The notes under the pieces are model-generated. The model saw nothing but the letters and a program-made list of their open reading frames with translations. It had not been told where the DNA came from and did not search any database. From NCBI GenBank assembly GCA_044433415.1, contig JAWXTP010000146.1, positions 1-6,773 on the forward strand: a stretch of 6,773 nucleotides of DNA. The letters run 5' to 3'. Positions 5,281 through 6,773 of the stretch are shown one piece after another; the stretch's first letter is position 1, and every line of letters starts with the position of its first letter. This DNA comes from JAWXTP01 sp044433415 (GTDB taxonomy: Bacteria; Bacteroidota; Bacteroidia; Bacteroidales; Rikenellaceae). A program made the position numbers and the translations under genes.

Positions 5281-5524
5281 GAGAACACAAGAAAGTAGAA
5301 CTAAGTATCCAGAGAAATTAATCTCAGAAATCGTGCATCTTTATTACACAGGTAATAAGAGTATAAGTTTTTTAGAACGAGAATTTAAAGTTTCACGTTC
5401 CTCAATAAAGCGTTGGGTAAAAAAAGGTAAAATAAATTATGTTGTAGAAAACGATATTAAACGTGATATTAGTACCTTTGCATCAGGATTAATAAAACTA
5501 CCGATATGCCACAAAAGAAATTAA
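5279..5524 (+). CDS. IS3-family transposase orfA, N-terminal fragment
   Basis: The 81-residue product contains the DNA-binding helix-turn-helix of IS3 OrfA at about residues 10-49 (EIVHLYYTGNKSISFLEREF followed by KVSRSSIKRWVKK). OrfA recognises the element's ends and regulates or joins OrfB. The true OrfA continues as a coiled coil, but here that part is in another frame (5473-5682). The last 15 or so residues of this frame are therefore out-of-frame sequence. The change needed is one deleted base, or two added, somewhere in 5473-5505. No canonical slippery heptamer lies there, so I read it as a mutation. The start is the ATG in the 5238-5280 hairpin. Confidence 0.75.
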   Translation: MRTQESRTKYPEKLISEIVHLYYTGNKSISFLEREFKVSRSSIKRWVKKGKINYVVENDIKRDISTFASGLIKLPICHKRN

Positions 5525-5682
5525 CTTCAGAAGAAAAAGATAAACGCATTAAAGAATTGGAAAAAGAGCTTGAATATGAAAAAATGAAAGCTATCACCTA
5601 CAACAAAATGATTGATGTAGCCGAAAGAATGTTTGATTTGCCTATTAGAAAAAAGCTTGGTGCCAAACAGTTCAAGAAGTAA
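5473..5682 (+). pseudogene. IS3-family transposase orfA, C-terminal coiled-coil fragment
   Basis: This frame is open from 5473, and its first ATG is at 5506 (MPQKKLTSEEKDKRIKELEK...). It continues through a charged heptad-type helix to ERMFDLPIRKKLGAKQFKK and a TAA at 5680-5682. It corresponds to the leucine-zipper half of IS3 OrfA, which mediates dimerisation. It overlaps the stop of the upstream fragment, so reinitiation at 5506 could yield a separate 58-residue peptide. That would lack the helix-turn-helix. The programmed frameshift site for OrfAB lies near its end. Confidence 0.65.
5649..5655 (+). promoter_or_regulatory. A6G programmed -1 frameshift site
   Basis: In the orfA C-terminal frame the bases read A AAA AAG, the canonical slippery heptamer of many IS3 elements. 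A -1 slip enters the orfB frame directly (AWCQTVQEVKGYCPKY...), giving the OrfAB fusion that is the active transposase in this family. The orfA stop lies 25 bases downstream. Confidence 0.7.
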
Positions 5683-5933
5683 AGGGATATTGTCCAAAGT
5701 ACAGTATATCAGCACTTAGTGAACTGTTTGGTAATAGCCGTCAAGCATACTATGACAAATTAAAACATAAAACAATTGTTATGATGCAAGAGGATATAAT
5801 TCTAAAATTGGTTGAGGAATTAAGAGTAGACTCTCCTCGTATGGGTACTCGAAAATTGCAAGTAAAATTAAATAAACAATTGGAAGCCACTATCGGACGC
5901 GATAAATTATTTTCTTTATTAGATAGAAGCTAA
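5656..5933 (+). pseudogene. IS3-family transposase orfB, N-terminal fragment
   Basis: In the -1 frame after the slippery site, the translation runs from VQEVKGYCPKYSISALSELF to ...GRDKLFSLLDRS, ending at a TAA (5931-5933). The opening matches the typical OrfB start before a helix-turn-helix, with SRQAYYDKL following. EELRVDSPRMGTRKLQVKL is the HTH_21-like part. The DDE core continues in another frame, open from 5923. The junction near 5923-5930 needs one added base or two lost. The break lies between the DNA-binding and catalytic parts, so a normal OrfB cannot be made from this copy. Confidence 0.65.
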
Positions 5934-5997
5934 TAACTTATTAGTAAAGCGAAAACGCAGCGCAATAAAAACAACAGACTCAAGACATAGATTTAGA

Positions 5998-6624
5998 ATG
6001 TATCCGAATCTAATAAAAAATATGACATTAACAGCACCTAATCAACTGTGGGTTAGTGACATTACCTATATTAGAGTAGGTCATGCTTTTATTTATTTGT
6101 TTCTTATTACTGACGCATTTTCGCACAAGATAATAGGATGGAGTTTAGCGCTAGATCTTTCAGCAGAGAATGCTATTGAGGCACTAAAAATGGCAATAGA
6201 ACAGTTACCTGAAGAAACAAAACAGTTACTAAAAGACAAGAAACATACATTAATACATCATTCTGACAGAGGCTCTCAATACTGTTGTAATGAATATGTT
6301 AAGATATTAAAAAAGGAGGAAATAGCTATAAGTATGACTGAAAATGGCGATCCATTGGAGAACGCTATTGCAGAAAGAGTTAATGGTATATTAAAAACAG
6401 AATGGATAAACGACAAACATCTTACGGATTTTGTAAGTGCTAAAGAATTTATAATGAGGATAATATACTTATATAATTATCAAAGACCTCATCAAAGTAT
6501 AAGTTATCTTACTCCCGATATTGTACATTCAACAGGAGCTAATACTAAGCGAATGTGGAAAAATTACTGGCAAAAAAAAGACGAAGTGTCTTCAACTGTT
6601 TGTGCAACAAACAGTTGTAATTAG
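5998..6624 (+). CDS. IS3-family transposase orfB, DDE catalytic fragment
   Basis: The 208-residue frame holds a complete rve/DDE integrase core. The catalytic residues are D21 (LWVSDITYI), D90 (HHSDRGSQY) and E126 (LENAIAERVNG), with 35 residues between the second and third, the DD(35)E spacing of IS3. The typical C-terminal YLYNYQRPHQSISYLTP follows near residue 160. The same frame is open back to 5923 with homologous residues (EANNLLVKRKRSAIKTTDSR) before this Met, so the ATG at 5998 is internal to the ancestral orfB. A frame disruption at about 5923-5930 separates it from its DNA-binding part. The catalytic site is intact but the protein is probably non-functional alone. The coding end overlaps a palindrome at 6593-6617. 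Confidence 0.85.
   Translation: MYPNLIKNMTLTAPNQLWVSDITYIRVGHAFIYLFLITDAFSHKIIGWSLALDLSAENAIEALKMAIEQLPEETKQLLKDKKHTLIHHSDRGSQYCCNEYVKILKKEEIAISMTENGDPLENAIAERVNGILKTEWINDKHLTDFVSAKEFIMRIIYLYNYQRPHQSISYLTPDIVHSTGANTKRMWKNYWQKKDEVSSTVCATNSCN
6593..6617 (+). terminator. Palindrome across the end of orfB, possible terminator
   Basis: CAACTGTTTGT (6593-6603) and ACAAACAGTTG (6607-6617) form a perfect 11-bp stem with a 3-base loop, inside the last codons of orfB. The T content downstream (GGTTTTC) is modest. It could end IS transcription or be part of the right end; I cannot tell which. Confidence 0.45.
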
Positions 6625-6648
6625 GTTTTCTTAGGCATAAGGGATTAC

Positions 6649-6762
6649 CAGTAGATAAGAGAAAGGGGAGCTTTTTTAAGAACTCCCCCATCTACTGTAT
6701 AATCATAAAACTTATTCCTAGCAGGTTGCTCCTCAGCAGAGCCTGTTTCCGCTTTAGCTTTA
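6649..6762 (-). ncRNA. Putative structured small RNA, copy 2
   Basis: This element has the same order as the one at 2126-2243. On the minus strand a TTTG (6771-6768) at the window edge precedes by 23 bases a hairpin at 6720-6747. Its 22-base core (6723-6744) differs from copy 1 at one loop base only. A linker follows, then a hairpin at 6649-6697: CAGTAGAT with ATCTACTG, and inside it GGGGAG (6665-6670) with CTCCCC (6683-6688), with a U-rich 3' side resembling an intrinsic terminator. The outer stems differ from copy 1 yet still pair. It lies immediately beside the IS3 right end. The family is unknown to me, and the 5' promoter is only partly visible. Confidence 0.5.
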
Positions 6763-6773
6763 CAACGCAAAAG

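Larger units (their letters stand above)
5229..6630 (+). mobile_element. IS3-family insertion sequence, probably inactive
   Basis: The element has the IS3 layout: orfA with a helix-turn-helix, then orfB with an HTH_21-like region and a DDE integrase core, joined through an A6G slippery site at 5649-5655. Both orfA and orfB carry an extra frame disruption. I could not identify matching terminal inverted repeats or a target duplication, so both ends are estimates: left between the terminator repeat (5220) and 5238, right between the orfB stop (6624) and the RNA hairpin at 6649. Confidence 0.75.

Noticed and set aside
5527..5715. Open frame of 62 codons on the minus strand
   Set aside because: It is a Phe-rich shadow of the A-rich orfA coiled-coil coding sequence.
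5221..6648. IS3 terminal inverted repeats such as CAACTG at both sides
   Set aside because: The match is only about six bases, and the right-hand copy belongs to the 6593-6617 palindrome; not enough to fix the ends.

Overview
This AT-rich window most likely comes from a Bacteroidales bacterium, probably of the Prevotella/Bacteroides type. Genes lack Shine-Dalgarno sequences. Several promoters fit the Bacteroidetes pattern, a -33 TTG/TTTG about 20 bp from a -7 TAnnTTTG. The proteins (DUF1566 secreted protein, small lipoprotein, hexameric glutamate dehydrogenase) and the IS110 and IS3 elements all fit that group. Genus is inference.

Layout. Positions 1-732 (minus) hold the 5' part of a secreted DUF1566 protein that runs off the left edge. 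Positions 906-1406 (minus) hold the C-terminal part of an RluA-type pseudouridine synthase whose catalytic N-terminal part is missing. Directly beside the break is an IS110-family remnant: a 190-base structured non-coding left end (candidate bridge-RNA region), a transposase start site inside a hairpin, and only the first 78 codons of the transposase (1597-1833). Positions 1834-2740 carry no convincing gene. They hold a putative minus-strand structured RNA (2126-2243), a mobile-element-like stretch (2375-2517), one copy of a 64-bp terminator-like repeat, and a strong terminator (2647-2700) serving a small lipoprotein gene (2739-3071, minus).

The lipoprotein gene and gdhA (3632-4987, plus) diverge from a 560-bp intergenic region. 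Each has its own good Bacteroidetes promoter, and gdhA has a 10-bp inverted repeat over its -7 box and likely start site. gdhA is the one clearly intact housekeeping gene: it links ammonia and 2-oxoglutarate to glutamate. Downstream of it lie a nested palindrome, the second copy of the 64-bp repeat (a good terminator), and an IS3-family element (about 5229-6630). That element has a canonical A6G frameshift site and all three DDE residues, but two additional frame disruptions.

The most unusual signal is a pair of similar minus-strand RNA-like elements, at 2126-2256 and 6649-6773. Each has a -7-like box, then a hairpin whose 22-base core is 21/22 identical, a variable linker, and a GC-rich terminator-like hairpin. 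The outer stems differ in sequence but still pair, as expected for a selected RNA structure. I do not recognise the family.
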